Source: Corbicula japonica (taxonomy: Eukaryota > Mollusca > Bivalvia > Venerida > Cyrenidae). From it: a DNA stretch of 64,000 nucleotides. Made by a program: the position numbers and the translations under genes. The DNA is taken from NCBI GenBank assembly GCA_038501625.1, contig JAZAYU010000011.1:12346849-12410848 (forward strand), written 5' to 3'. The notes under the pieces are model-generated. The model saw only the letters and a list, made by a program, of their open reading frames with translations, was not told the DNA's origin and did not search any database. The stretch's first letter is position 1. The number at the start of each line of letters is the position of its first letter. Of the stretch, positions 11,388 to 24,955 are shown one piece after another.

Positions 11388-11861
11388 ACATTTGACACAA
11401 AGAAGCAATTGTTATGTTTTGAGCTTATCGTTTAAATGGTGTGATCCATACTTTTTTCTGAAGTCTATATATTATTGCCTAAATAAAAACGTATTTCCTT
11501 CTCACAAATGCAGATGTCCATTTTTTTGTTTTTACTTGATCAAAATTGAGACAATTATTTGAATCTGGCTGTTGTATGTTTGCTTTAGGCTGTAAATACA
11601 GCCTGCAATAATAAATTGTCTGCGAGCATAGTCTAAATATTCTCGGCACAATGCTTATTTTCAGTAATGACGCTATCCCTTATCCTATTATAGATAAATA
11701 ATGTCACTGCGTGGCCTGCCAAGATTGTTTAATCGATGGCCTTTTTGATGGAGATTAATAAAGCTCTGAATATCGGTAAATGAATTAAGGTAATAAGTAA
11801 AATTGTTCATCAGGAAAACAATTCTAAGAAACACAAGAAACATAGTCGCACACAATCGATA

Positions 11862-11862
<1 letters not shown>

Positions 11863-11941
<79 letters not shown>
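11863..11941. repeat. (GA)n microsatellite
   Basis: About 39 uninterrupted GA units. Confidence 0.95.
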
Positions 11942-11945
<4 letters not shown>

Positions 11946-13536
11946 TAACAGATTGAAAAAAACAAAGGGGTGAAAGCTAGTCTAAGTATAAAGCTGGAAG
12001 AATTTGTTATTATTTCACAGAAGTTAAGTTTATCTCCTCTTTCCTAAATAATGATGTGCTCGCTATTTTGTTTCATTTAAGTATATGGCATGTGCACGAA
12101 GGAACAACACAATAGTTCACTAATGAAAAGAAGTAAGATAGAGTAACTCAAAAATACGTTTTGTAAATTACCTCCCTTTTAATAAAAAGAACAAAGTCCA
12201 ACTCTGAATTTGCCACAAATAACCTTTTGACACATTCCTCCAGATATTTGCATTCACTGCAATCATTAGACTTAGTGTAATAGGAGTTTCCCGTGTTATT
12301 TTGTCAAGTACTGGGTTCAGTATATAAAGCGCACTTCATTGATTATATAATCCTTTAGTTAATTCTTATAAAAATAGTGCGTATCCACTTTTGAAGCAAA
12401 AATTGTAGGAGAGTATTTTCCGTGACAATATGAGATTTTATTTTGTTTTAATGTATGCGTGTCGTTGCTATGTTTAATGTGTGTCTGTACGTGTATTTTG
12501 GAAAAGATCGTGGTTTGATTTGCGTAGATAACTGACTCGGGGTTTTCTGTGTGTGGCTAAAACTCAACTAAAACATTATTTTGTCTTCGTTACTGGGTTT
12601 ATGGAATGATGTAAGATTATTTCCAAATATTTTTCTTTCCATTAAAACTTAAAATAGTATTGAATTTGGTGACTGTCTACAGACAATAGGTAAAATTTGC
12701 GTTCTTATTTATTCAGTATGGCCATTGACTTGTTTGAACTTAGGTGTTTAATGCTAATATTCAATGACGCGGTATTCTATCATGTGAAAGCTTAACATAT
12801 GTTAGAATTCCTCGCGATTTAGAAACTTCATGTTATAGTCGACAATAAACTCTAGCGACATTAACAATCTGACCAAAAGGACAATCTTACCCTCGAGTGT
12901 AATGTCAGAGACAAGCTAATAAATATTGATTTGGCAAAGACATTCATTAAAACTCGACACTCACGGCGGTTTAGGACAAAAAATGATTTAATGAAAGCTA
13001 TTTGGACTTAGAAAAAAAGATGTTATATCGATTTTTCTATCTTAATAGTTCCATGGAATCGTTACATGAATATTGCTTCATGCAAGCATTCAAGCGAAGA
13101 TGGTTAGTCCCTTTTGTTTATAAACAAATTTCACTGCAACAGTATCTTAATATGGAATGAGGTAAACTATTTAAACTTGAAACATAACAAGATGCATAAT
13201 TTTCACTTCTTTTTATGAAATTATTATTCATATCTACTTAAAAAGTTAATGACACTTAATCAATGCAGAGGTAAAACCAACAGACACAGAGGAGTCAGTA
13301 CCTTTTGAGCGGAGGATATACCAAAACTCGCAAAATATTAAGTAACATCATCATTGCAGAATTGAAACTACTTAGATTCTTTGTTTTTGATAAAAATTTT
13401 GCTACTGAAGACTTTTGATTCAAATCTACCTCGGTTGGATGCCAATGATTTAAAAAGTCAAATGTTGATAATTTTATAGCAATTTTATAAAAGAAGTAAA
13501 AATGATTATTATTATTACATTAAAAAAAAGGTGCAA
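11942..13536. other. Gene-free AT-rich stretch
   Basis: Nothing recognised between the GA microsatellite and the short family D fragment before the minisatellite. Confidence 0.6.
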
Positions 13537-13605
13537 TATACATATCAGGAATCGACACATTCAGAAAAGAACAGCCTCCCCACACAGTCAAGAAGATGTT
13601 CGTGA

Positions 13606-13735
13606 AGTTGGCCGCCTAGCAGCCTAGCAGCGTGAAGTTGGCCGCCCAGCAGCCTAGCAGCCTTGCAGCGTGAAGTTGGCCGCCCAGCAGCCTAGCAGCC
13701 AGGCAGCGTGAAGTTGGCCGCCCAACAGCCTAGCA
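13606..13735 (+). repeat. Short GC-rich tandem array preceding the minisatellite
   Basis: Three to four copies of a unit of about 33-45 bp containing GTGAAGTTGGCCGCCCAGCA and GCCTAGCAGC. It shares GAAGTTGGC with the next array and is probably its older edge. Confidence 0.8.
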
Positions 13736-14935
13736 GATACTTTGGCTGCTGTGACACTTTGGCTGCTTAGCTGTTGTTGCGGCTGGGAAAGTTGGCTGCT
13801 GGGCTGCTGTGGCGGCTGGGATACTTAAGCTGCTGACAAAAGTTGGCTGCTGGAATACTTTGGCTGCTGAGCTGCTGTGGCGGCTGGGAAAAGTTGGCTT
13901 CTGGGCTGCTGTGGCGGCTGGGATACTTTGGCTGCTGGGAAAAGTTGGCTGCTAGAATACTTTGGCTGCTGAGCTGCTGTGGCGGCTGGGAAAAGTTGGC
14001 TGCTGGGAAAAGTTGGCTGCTGGAATACTTTGGTTGCTGAGCTGCTGTGGCGGCTGGGAAAAGTTGGCTGCTGGGCTGCTGTGGCGGCTGGGATACTTTG
14101 GCTGCTGGGAAAAGTTGGCTGCTGGAATACTTTGGCTGCTGTGCTGCTGTGGCGGCTGGGAAAAGTTGGCTGCTTGGCTGTTGTGGCGGCTGGGATACTT
14201 TGGCTGCTGGGAAAAGTTGGCTGCTAGAATACTTTGGCTGCTGAGCTGCTGTGGCGGCTGGGAAAAGTTGGCTGCTGGGAAAAGTTGGCTGCTGGAATAC
14301 TTTGGTTGCTGAGCTGCTGTGGCGGCTGGGAAAAGTTGGCTGCTGGGCTGCTGTGGCGGCTGGGATACTTTGGCTGCTGGGAAAAGTTGGCTGCTGGAAT
14401 ACTTTGGCTGCTGTGCTGCTGTGGCGGCTGGGAAAAGTTGGCTGCTTGGCTGTTGTGGCGGCTGGGATACTTTTGCTGCTGGGAAAAGTTAGCTGCTGGA
14501 ATACTTTGGCTGCTGTGCTACTGTGGCGGCGGGGAAACGTTGGATGATGGGCTGCTGTGGCGGCTGGGATACTTTGGCTGCTTGGAAAAGTTGGCTGCTG
14601 GAGTACTTTGGCTGCTGAGCTGCTGTGGCGGCTAGGAAAAGTTGGCTGCTGGGCTGCTGTGGCGGCTGGGATACTTTGGCTGCTGAGAAAAGTTGGCTGC
14701 TGGAATACTTTGGCTGCTGTGGCGGCTGGGAAAAGTTGGCTGCTGGGCTGCTGTGGCGGCTGGGATAATTTGGCTGCTGGGAAAAGTTGGCTGCTGGAAT
14801 ACTTTGGCTGCTGAGCTGCTGTGGCGGCTGGGAAAAGTTCGCTGCTGGACTGCTGTGGCGGCTGGGATACTTTGGCTGCTTGGAAAAGTTGGCTGCTGGA
14901 ATACGTTGGCTGCTGAGCTGCTGTTGCGGCTAGGG
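13736..14935 (+). repeat. 17-bp minisatellite with 68-bp and 272-bp higher-order periods
   Basis: Monomers such as TACTTTGGCTGCTGGGA, AAAGTTGGCTGCTGGAA, TACTTTGGCTGCTGAGC and TGCTGTGGCGGCTGGGA follow each other in a fixed order. They form 68-bp tetramers and a 272-bp block repeated almost exactly (13962 onward equals 14234 onward). The array lacks stop codons in several frames on both strands; one minus frame is 395 codons of S/Q/P/A repeats. As 17 is not a multiple of three, each frame cycles through three phases, so these frames are best read as by-products. Confidence 0.9.
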
Positions 14936-14939
14936 TTAG

Positions 14940-14969
14940 TATTCCAGCAGCCAACTTTTCCCAGCAGCA
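14940..14969 (-). repeat. Inverted fragment of the minisatellite
   Basis: TATTCCAGCAGCCAACTTTT and CCCAGCAGCA are one and a half monomers in the opposite orientation, directly after the array. Confidence 0.8.
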
Positions 14970-15179
14970 TTACTATGACGACGATCTTCATACCATCACC
15001 TCTTATTTGTAAATTATAGAAACAGCAAAACACTCGCTCTGACAATGACATCCCTACGGCCTTATACTTAATAAAACTAATTGATCTTAATTGAGTGAAA
15101 TAGGTCGACATTTTGCTAATGATATCATTTGTGACTCTATAATTACTACCCGCTTCGTTCTTATGTATCTCTGGAATAC

Positions 15180-15488
15180 GTGTATTTAACCACGAAATTA
15201 AGGCATGTGTCCTGGTTACGTACCAACCAGAGACTTATTAACGCATTGCTTCTAATAGACTGTCACAGTGTGGTGGCCTATATTTCTGAAACATATGACA
15301 TTTATCCATTTTTACGGCATAGGCTAACGGAATTTATTCTGATCGTATCGCACATGAACATGACATTTATTTTCAGTGATAACTATCTCAGAGGGACAAT
15401 GGATGAACAGAAAGAAGTCGAACATTACGGTTCCAAAGTGATACATGTCATCACGCTTCATTCGTTATTTAATCATTCAAAAATATGA
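15180..15488 (+). repeat. Dispersed repeat family F, copy 2, with 102-codon frame
   Basis: Related to 5570-5800. The open frame (start MYLTTKLRHVSWL) has no motif I recognise; the other copy is broken by stops. Probably repeat-derived rather than a host gene. Confidence 0.35.
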
Positions 15489-18400
15489 CCCTGTCAGGTG
15501 GCTGATTTCTGCCTTTTGTTTAGCCTGGCAATCCGAAAGCACGAAATCTTGTTGGACAGGAAAACACGACAAATCATTACAAACGTATATTCTTGATAAT
15601 CACTGGCAAGCTCTCTAGAGCACAAGATTGAGAACTGGTTGCCGATCTCAGTAGTATTATCATCGGCATTAAGCGCGTGAAGGTTTGGCTCGATAACTTA
15701 GTTTTCTAATTTTTACGTGGAGTACTCCCACTCTTTGGCGATTATAGAGTTAGTTATTGTAGTTCTTGTAAACTAAATGGTTGCAACTTTGGATTCATAT
15801 ACATGCTCGCTTTTTTTTTTACATGAACCTGCTTTAGTCAGTATAGCTAAAAAGATAGAATGGATTACATGTGACTTGATATCGTTAAACTGTGCAGGGT
15901 GGTTCTTGCAATTAGCAATTCATGGCTAGTTTCATGAAGTTCTCTAAAAGTTTGATTTTGATTTTGATAAAGTGATTAACTAAAGTGATTATCAGGCAGA
16001 AAATATATGATGATGTAATGTATTTCACCATCACTGCACCCTTTAGCTCGTGCTTGTTCCATGATATACATGTGTGGTATTTTTTCCGCTTTTGTTTAAT
16101 GAAAAGTATATCTTTTTCTGGTAAATAATGCAATTGTTTTTACTTCTATAACACAAAGTCAAATACATGTAATACAAATAAGAGATGCGTTTCGCATATC
16201 AGCCGTTCCAGTAAAACTGTTAACAGATTGCAGGCTATCATGACAACATATGTCATCAAAATTCAATCACAGTTGTTATAGAAGCAAACACATAATAATA
16301 ATAATCTTCTAGTTGGAATTATAATTTTGTTAAGTTTAATTACCAAAGAGCGCTACATCCTTACAATTAACTTCGGTTATAACAAGCAATATACATACCT
16401 CATTTCTTATCAAGTATTCCGTCTATGCAGACATTATACAGTACGCAGTTTCACGATTCTAACACTTGAATAACAGACAGACAGCTTCGACAAACAATAA
16501 TAGATATACTCGACTCGTCCCAAATCCCGGCTTCAACATGTGGCAAACATCGATCTTCAGCGTTTTAGTCTCTCAGTCGGGATAGAATATTGGAGAATTT
16601 CAATCGAGATTCATTAGCGCAAATATCTATTGAAAGCGCTGTTCTTAATGATTCCTAACATAATGTGAACATGCAAAAATCAGATAATTGTCGATCAACG
16701 TTGTTCTGTTTTTGTTCCAAAGCCATTGTCTCTATTGAAAATATAGCTGAAAGGAGTGTTTGTCGATGACATATAAAACTAATATTAAAGCGAGTCACCC
16801 ATAGTTTTTTTGAAAGACCTCTGAATTCTGTTTAGTTATTCTATATTGTCCAAGTAGTTATCTAACTCAGTAAGTCATGGTAAAAGCAAATGTTTGCGCA
16901 TGGCTTATCTCTAAGAATGCTTTAACCCATGCGATTCTGCGGTCTCTTTTAAGGAGATAAAAAAATGAGCCGTGCAACCGGCGGAATTAATAAAGACATG
17001 TAGTTATTTAATAATATCACATTTAGAATCCATTCCCTTAACAATGAAACGTCACAAAACAACTATTCAGCAAAGGATAATACTATTGGAGATGACCATG
17101 ACAAACGCAAAATTCATCTTAATATGAAGATGTGACAATACATGCAGAAATTTCTAGAAAAAAATAAAAAGAACAATAAGCACGTAAAGACTGTGCAGTT
17201 TGTGCGGACCTATAATCAAAGTAACTCAGTGATTGAATAAAATGCAAAGTCAGATTTAAGAAAAAATAACTGTGTGTTAATGCACAGCGTGTTGAAGAAG
17301 TTGAAACAAAACATTTGTATTTATATTTTGGGTTGAGGAAAATATTTATTTTTAAAGTGGGTTTTATATTTGACAAAGTGAAACTGAAAATGAAGCATAG
17401 CTGAAGGTAGTGGTATTCCAGGGCATGTCGCGAAAAGTTTACTGGTCACGGTATATTTTTGTTGTGCACATATGATGTCTCTAGGCAAGTTTTTTTTCGA
17501 AAGTCAGATTTTAAGGCCTTAACCCAATAGCTAATTCAGAATAAGAGAGGCTATAATAAGTCTATGAAAAATGAATTACTGTAGTAAAAGCTTTATCCGC
17601 ATCTCTGTTTCAGATGGCCGTAAGGGATGTATAATTCGGTAGATTATTGATTACCTGTTTTGAAATATTGTAATTTACATCTGTAGCAAGCAGACAAGAA
17701 TATGTTCTGTTAATTGATTAGAAACTGATAGATATAGAGATAAAGTTTAGAGAGATATTGTCCAGAGTAATTTTCTTTATATAATTACGCCAGTCTATTG
17801 CCATTAAACATACCGCACTAAAGAATATAATTAGGTTTTTAACGAATAATATTACTGACCCTGGATTCCATCCGATAGAGCATTTTCTGGACGAATTATG
17901 GGTCAGGTATTATATATATTGTCGGTCATCCTGATGACCGACATATTATAATCGACCAAACTTGAGCTCTTAGCCTGAACACCGGTAAACAGTGACTCAC
18001 GGTCCAGAACGGATAATTTAGACTATGCCACCTGTTCCTAAGACGCATGCATAAGGATAGTGTAGAGGCTGATGTTTGATTGCTTATCCTGATATATAGA
18101 GAAGCCCTTTACCGGAAAAGACATTAATGTAGATAATCATGTTTCTTGTATACTTAATTTATACTTTTATCCAGGACGTGTAGAAATAATGCAGTTGTTT
18201 AAGTATCGTTAAACACGATGCCTTCTTGAACTTTCCACAGTCGATGCGTATTTGTACACTTAGCAGACAAGCGATACTTATAAACATAGTTAGGTCCGCA
18301 AATCAGGTCAAATCAGGTCAGTGACCGTTAGACGACGGAAAGAAATGTATTCGTATGTTGGATGCATTTATTAATTTCACTTGAACTTTGAACTTCGTGC

Positions 18401-19765
18401 TGATCACATTGATTGTTTTTGTTATCGTTAAGACGATTCACTCTGAAACTGTTACAAAGAAAAATTATTTGTTTTTAATTAATTCTATGACCATAATATT
18501 GGCATTATGTCACTGTTTTAAAGGTGTTTCACAAGTATTCCTTCTCAGCCAGAAAATTACTTCAAAAGGTGGTGGTCTTATAGTTGATGCAAAACGACTG
18601 CCATTTACATAAAAATGTAATGATGATTGCTCGTGTTGTCTAATTTACTGTACTTGTAAAAATGCTATTGTTTTAGCATTGACTTCAGACCGAACAAGCA
18701 TAGTGAGATAGTGTGTGTATGTGAGGTCAGACATTAGGGATAATGGTTTCGCGGGTATGTTTTGCACGTTTGAACTCAATTTTGATTTCATTCATGTGCA
18801 CGTTTATGTAAATCTCAGTAATAGATGATCTGATTACTCACGAATAACAACACTATGTAAGCTTCGTTTTAACAAGGGAAAAAGAACAAATATTCAAAGT
18901 ATAAAGGTGATTGAGTTTCATTTCCATGCCGACGAAACAATAATTCCAACAGAAAGAGTAGATAAAAACAAACATTTATTTTGCAAGTTTGCGTTTCAGA
19001 CAAATATTGCCAACGGCGAAACAGTACTTGTCTTATTTGCGTTTATATATCGACGCCACCGATAATCCATATAAGCGAAGCCTACAGAATTTCCATACTT
19101 TATAAATCATGTAAAGGTTATAATCTGGCAGTATTCCATGTGAGTGATAAGAAAATACCGGCAAAGTCGGAATAATTTATTGCTGATTCGGAAGCAGCTC
19201 GCGCCGGTCCCCGGTAAATCAAAGTCGATCTGCATATACCTGCTTGAGAAGACAGACAATGCTACTGCAGCTTTTTTAGAGATCAGTTTATAAATTACCG
19301 ACAGCCAAGATTAAGTTCGTGCTATAGTCCACAGACCAGGTCAAAGATACTGAATTCCATGAAACATAATTATTCCAAGTATTCTAAAGTTTAAACTGAT
19401 ATTGTTATTCACTTAAGCTTTCTATCCAAAAGTTAAAACGATTCACCATACTTTTTGTATTTATTTGTATCATTTCTCCAAATATTATCCAAGTGAAACG
19501 GTAAAATTGCGAGATTTTCAACAGACTAGCAGTCTTAAGATACAAAAAGTGAATCAGTACATTTGTCGACTTTGTTTGGGATGCATTATTTAATTTTGTG
19601 TTAGAGATAAATTCGAGCAGTCGAAAACGAGAAACGTACGTGTAAAATGCATTCTTTGTTGCCAGCTTGTAAAACAACACGTCCACTGGTACTTGACCAG
19701 CACTACCTCGTGTACTGTATTATTCGTTTTGCTGAATGAGGAGGATTGTCACTTGGAATTTTCAT
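15489..19765. other. Gene-free AT-rich stretch
   Basis: No coding motif or repeat match was found. A short inverted repeat (TCGGTCATC and GATGACCGA) lies near 17930. Confidence 0.55.
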
Positions 19766-19769
19766 TTAA

Positions 19770-20292
19770 AGGGAGATGTGCAGGATTGATGAATGGAACA
19801 GATTTGCGAAAAGGGTTATTAATCAGTTGAATATCATTATTTGAAGCTCAAATATTGATTGACACCCGAAATATTTCTAACCAATATTTTATAAAAATGA
19901 TATATATATGGTGTTTCCTATCCTAAGCGACGCGCATAGGTTACTTATTTTTGTATTTCCCGCGTAAAGTCGCGGTGTTTTTTTGGGATTGTCACGTGAT
20001 CACTTCAACCAAAATACGCATTCAGTGTACGTCGCCATTCGTTTCAAAATGCCTGGGCCACCACGATGAGCTAAATATAGAACGATCGCTAAATATAGAA
20101 TGTATTTTTGTATAGGGATTTCTTCAGCGGATTGTTTTCAGGTCCGGTAAAATGGTAAAATTAACCGAAAACTTCCTCCTGGAGGGTTTGAAATGTAGAG
20201 TTTAGTGAAAAGTACATTAAGTGTTACATAGATCGATCTGTTTACGATTTTACCGAGTACATGTACACCTGCTCGACCCTGCACATCTCCCT
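19770..20292. mobile_element. TTAA-flanked non-autonomous DNA element
   Basis: AGGGAGATGTGCAGG at 19770 is mirrored at 20292. TTAA borders both sides (19766-19769, 20293-20296). The 523-bp body has no frame. TTAA target sites fit Kolobok or piggyBac; AGGG-type ends favour Kolobok. Confidence 0.65.
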
Positions 20293-20639
20293 TTAAAGGT
20301 TGCACTACATAGCCCGTTTTAATACATGTATATGAGAACTTTATCTCATCATCCTAGGGCCTCTAGTTTGCAGGGATTGCATGTCAGGAAAAGAAACGAA
20401 AGCAATTTCACCCATATATCTTGTTTGTTCGAGTCTATATGTTGTTTAATAGAGGTGGACTAGTGCCGAAACAGCGGATGTATATTTTTGTCACCGTATT
20501 TGCGATTCCGCGTTTAAAGTATGGTCTGTTCGGTTAGAGATCATTTCTTTTCTTACAAGTAAGTTAACCCCTTGTGTGTTTTCAAATAGATGGAATGCAA
20601 ATCTTCGCAAAAATATATTGTTGTCTAGGAATTAAGATG

Positions 20640-21215
20640 ATAGAAATCATATTTAATTGAATATTGGGAATTTGAGCCCTATGGGAATTAGAAATACTTT
20701 GGTTGAACCTACATAAAGTTCCATATTAAAGTCATTTGAAAGGAAAATACCTCTTAAAATAACGACATAGGAGTTATTATTCTTATTGTCACTGATGGCT
20801 TTGTTTTTTGCAGGTAATGTATTCAAACAATGAAGATAATAGAACAAGAACTTTCAAAATTATAGGCAATATTATGTTTCATACTTAAGTCTTTTAAAAG
20901 GGGCATAACTCAAAAATATTGAAACAGGGGTTATCGATCTTGTTGTCAGAGATGGCTTTGTTTGTGCAAATGAAGATATATTTCAAGTATTGTGTTAATA
21001 GGACAAGGACTTTCAATGATATAGGCAACATTAAATTCGATATTTAAGGAATTTGATAGTGGCATAACAAAAAATAATATAACAAGAGTGATCATTTTTG
21101 TTGTCGGAGATGGCTATTCATGCAGAAGATATTTCTTAATTATTAAGTTAATAATAATTATGTCAAATACTTACGAAGTCATAGGCAACATAAAGTTTCA
21201 CATTTAAGTTTATGG
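20640..21215 (+). repeat. Tandem repeat, about three units of 158 bp
   Basis: GTC.GAGATGGCTTTG landmarks occur at 20788, 20945 and 21103. Each unit also has ATAGGCAACAT and AAAAGGGGCATAAC versions. Units diverge, the first most. Confidence 0.8.
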
Positions 21216-21224
21216 GCTACAGGA

Positions 21225-21265
21225 CAACGCGGCCGCCGACGACGCCGCCGCCGCCGGACAATATG
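21225..21265 (+). repeat. GCC-rich cap of the 158-bp array
   Basis: A short GC island with GCGGCCGCCGACGACGCC and further GCC triplets ends the 158-bp array in otherwise AT-rich DNA. Tandem families with such a cap are, in my recollection, frequent in bivalves. Confidence 0.6.
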
Positions 21266-22969
21266 ATCGATACGTGTCTACCTGCTATTGCAGGTGGCAC
21301 AATGATAAGCACTGTCATACAATGAATTTGACATCATTTAAAATCGAAACAAAAAAGTGTGATGAGAGCGAGCGAACATATTTATTACAGGGCGGAAATT
21401 CTAAATAAATACCAACATTCTAACGAATGTTTTCTAGAGAAGTTTACACTTCAGAGCCGTCTTTTGTTAAAATGTCATGCTAATGACCGACTAGCTTTTT
21501 GGAAAGCTAAAACTTGTTATTTAACTATTAATAAATGATGTATAATAATACGTACATCTAGTTTGACCCAAGAGAGATAAGAGGGTTACTAAAAAAGTTC
21601 AGAAAAGATTTTGTTTTGGTAAATACGTGATTTTTGTTACTTATGCATTCAAAATTATTGTTTTAGAAATAAAATGTATTGCTATGAACGTTTTTATGGG
21701 TAGAAACCTTAGTTTTTGAAGTGAAATTGTTAAGTGATTTTGACGGGGTAGAAGAACTTTTTGAACATCCCTTTCAATAACGGAAGTTATGTTTGATTGC
21801 TCTCCCTTTGCATGTAAATATTGTATCGGAAGGATTCACAGGTAGCCGATATGCTAAAAATAGATTCACTGTGATAAGAATTGACCTTAGCAACCTTGCT
21901 AGCGGTACAAATTTTGTATGACTTGCCTTTTCCCTGACAAATTTAAACCTTGACACTGTAATCAAAGTTTTAGTTAAACATTTGAATGCTCAGGTTATGT
22001 CAGATGAGCGAAACTTAACTCAAGATTCAGCATTTTCTGTTAAATTTACAGCAAATATCTTATCACAAGGAACCATTGTTTACACTGTATTGTACCACCT
22101 TCCTAGAAATGTGTATCATGTGGTACTGATAACACAAATTGATGACGTAGCTGTGAATCCTTCCTATTGAAAGGTTCTTGTTAACCTTTAACAATTGTGA
22201 TCAAAGATTTCTTACCACTAATGTGGATTGCATAAAACACCTTTTTACTTTGTATCATTTACTTGCAACATCTATTTATGTCAGAAGTTCTCATGTCTAT
22301 GTTTTGTGATATCTAGTCTAATTAAACGTTTTTACTACATGGCTTAACTTATGTGGACAATATCCACTTCCCTCTACCCAGGGATCTTTCATCCATGCTG
22401 ATATTCTTCAAGATATCATAATCACATCATTGCCAGTCATATGTGATATTCAATAAAATTTACCACTTATATAACCACTTATACTTGATCTCTATTTCAT
22501 ATCATAGGTCAAACAACTATTCACTTCATTTCTACAATCAGATGGATCCAACCACAAATTGGCTCAGGGACATTACATCATTAGCATGAATGTCGTCCAC
22601 ATATAACACGTGTGTGTTATACTTTTCTTGTTTCATTTATTTTCCGTTTTTTGTGGAGCAGACGACATCCAACTATGAGGTGGAGCAGACGGCATCCAAC
22701 TATGAGCTTCAATGTTATTCAATGGAGTACAGTAAATCAAAGTACCGAAAGTACAAAATAACCATCGAAGCGGTTTTGGTTAGTGCTTTCATTCCTGCAG
22801 AGAAAACGCAGTCCATTATTCTTTTATATGGTGTCATATATTTTAGGGTATGTCACACACAGACAAATTATGTTCTGTCTGGAAGGCTGAAAATTAAGAC
22901 TATAACTGTAATGACGTTTAAAGCTTATGATAGACCGTCTGTGTAGGAGAATATATTGAGTGTTGCGTT
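21266..22969. other. Gene-free stretch
   Basis: Only the 27-bp duplication at 22652 stands out. Frames of up to 118 codons show no family features. Confidence 0.55.
22652..22705 (+). repeat. 27-bp tandem duplication
   Basis: GTGGAGCAGACGACATCCAA plus CTATGAG occurs twice in a row with one mismatch, inside a 118-codon frame that I do not regard as a gene. Confidence 0.8.
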
Positions 22970-24880
22970 TGAAGAATGCGCAAGAACAGAAAAGATCAAC
23001 AGGTCATTGAATAAGCAAAGGAATGCACAAGACTGTATAACAGCAACCCCAATATTGTGCAATAGGAAACGACTATCGATTTAGCTATAATTGGAAATCA
23101 GGCTCCCTCAACCGATCAGATGGTCAACAACTATTCTACATACACTGAACTAAATACGACATTCTCACAGTCTCAGTCTTAACAACCAGCTACGCCACAT
23201 GAATTGAATTTCAGCATTGTAAAATGACCTAAAAATTAACTATACCACAAGCCTTTAACCTTAACTTCCTAAACCGACAAGACAATCAATTATACCGTAT
23301 TTACTGAACCGAAATGTTTCTAGTACACAAAGACAATCAATTATTGCAATACAACAAATATAATCTAGATAATCAACTTTTCAAAAATATTTTATCATTT
23401 AAATTTATCAAATAAAAAAATAGCTATCATTCTCCAGCAATCAGAAGTTCAATATGCTTAACTAACTTTAACAAACAAGCAACAACTAGTACCAATTATG
23501 TGAAAGTCAAGCTTAACAAACGGACACGGACATTAAATAATTATGACGTATAAACGGACCTTAAGCTTCCTCAAGCCAGTACAACTATTCAACAAAAGTA
23601 AACTCCCAAACTGACCAGGCAATAATCTGTAAGAGACCTTAACCTCATGCTTTCAAAACCAATCAGACAATCAAATATGCCACAGATCATAAATCCAAGC
23701 TTCCCTTCTGACCAGACAATCAGCTATGCCACAAATGGAATTTAGCTTTCCCAACTATACCAAATTATAACCTCAAGCTTCCAAACTGACCAGAAATCCA
23801 CTACATGTGTGCCACAGACAATAAACCCAAGCTTTCCATCTGACCACTAACACTGAAACCGAGCTTCTCCAAAACAGACCAGGCAGTCAACATAGTCACA
23901 TTAATGGATTTTGAAATTCATAACCGACTAGACGATTATTAACTATACAAGATGTGTGGAATAGGAGCTTTGAAGAATGACCAAATAACTATTCCCCAAA
24001 CATCGAATTTGAATTTCCCAATATGCTATAAAATCTACCATGTCGAATAGAATGAACAACATTCACAGACAAGAAAACATTCAACACTGTCTAATGCAAA
24101 ATAATCTACAGCCCTCTTAACCAACGAGAAATAAACAATGCCTTAAACATGGTTCTTGAGTTTTCCAAATTAAGCAGACAATCAATTTTACAGAATACGA
24201 TGAACCTGACAATCAACCAGACCACATACGTGGGACTCAACCTTCCAAACTCATCAAAACAATTAATTATGCAAGCTCGTGTTTCACGTTCGTACTTGAC
24301 AATCAATTATCAAAAGTGCAAAGAAACAGCAGTTTACCAAATTTGACTACAATAATTGAAATAAACAACAAAAGTGGCAATTAATGCATTATAACATGCG
24401 ATGACAAAAAATGACAATGTGATAATTTTGAGTTCGATTATTTTAATGGATTGACGGTCTGACCTTTCCGTGTTTATTTACGTAAACATAAGTTGTTGCG
24501 AATGCCTTCAATTAATTACTATTTATAAAATGGTTTGCACTTTATTACATCACGCGTTACTTTCTGTTGTTCGTCAGATGATGTTATTATATGGTCGTTT
24601 GGGATTGGTTAGGTCGTTTACATGTTGTTTAGATAGGTTTGTTTCCGATTGCAATCCAGAATGTCACACAATTCATTTAATTGATGCTTAAACAGAAGGC
24701 AATGGACTTTCTATGGTCAACTGCCTTTTGGTCTGAGGACTGTGGTCTCTAGCAATGTTATTTCATGTATGCCTGGCATGGTTTAAGCTTCAAACTAGGG
24801 TTCATGGGCAAACCAATCACACTACAAACCATAGTTTGTTTTGCTGAGATTTGGAAATATTAAATGTCGATAAGATACAT
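22970..24880 (+). repeat. Degenerate tandem region, copy A (interrupted by the giant element)
   Basis: Loose units of about 50-55 bp built on CCAAACTGACCAGACAATCA and CTATGCCACAAA run to about 24.3 kb. They are followed by unique DNA (AATGGTTTGCACTTTA.TACATCACGC) that matches 63520-63760. After the giant element the region resumes at 39050. Confidence 0.65.
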
Positions 24881-24903
24881 CATGCTAATTAATAAGCAGC
24901 TGT

Positions 24904-24909
24904 ATTAGC
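24904..24909. repeat. Target-site duplication, left (ATTAGC)
   Basis: Identical to 39044-39049. It abuts the first base of the left terminal repeat exactly. Confidence 0.8.
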
Positions 24910-24955
24910 AGTAGTAGGAAAATGACAGTTTTGGAACACCCCTGCGGCGATTTTT

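Noticed and set aside
13767..14954. 395-codon minus-strand frame rich in S/Q/P/A repeats, and several 65-133-codon plus-strand frames
   Set aside because: They are by-products of a 17-bp minisatellite without stop triplets. The repeat period is not a multiple of three and frames are open on both strands.
13606..14969. CRISPR-like array
   Set aside because: Repeats are contiguous with no unique spacers, in eukaryotic DNA.
22590..22946. 118-codon frame as a possible secreted protein
   Set aside because: It begins in hydrophobic AT-driven codons and includes a 27-bp tandem duplication; no domain is visible.
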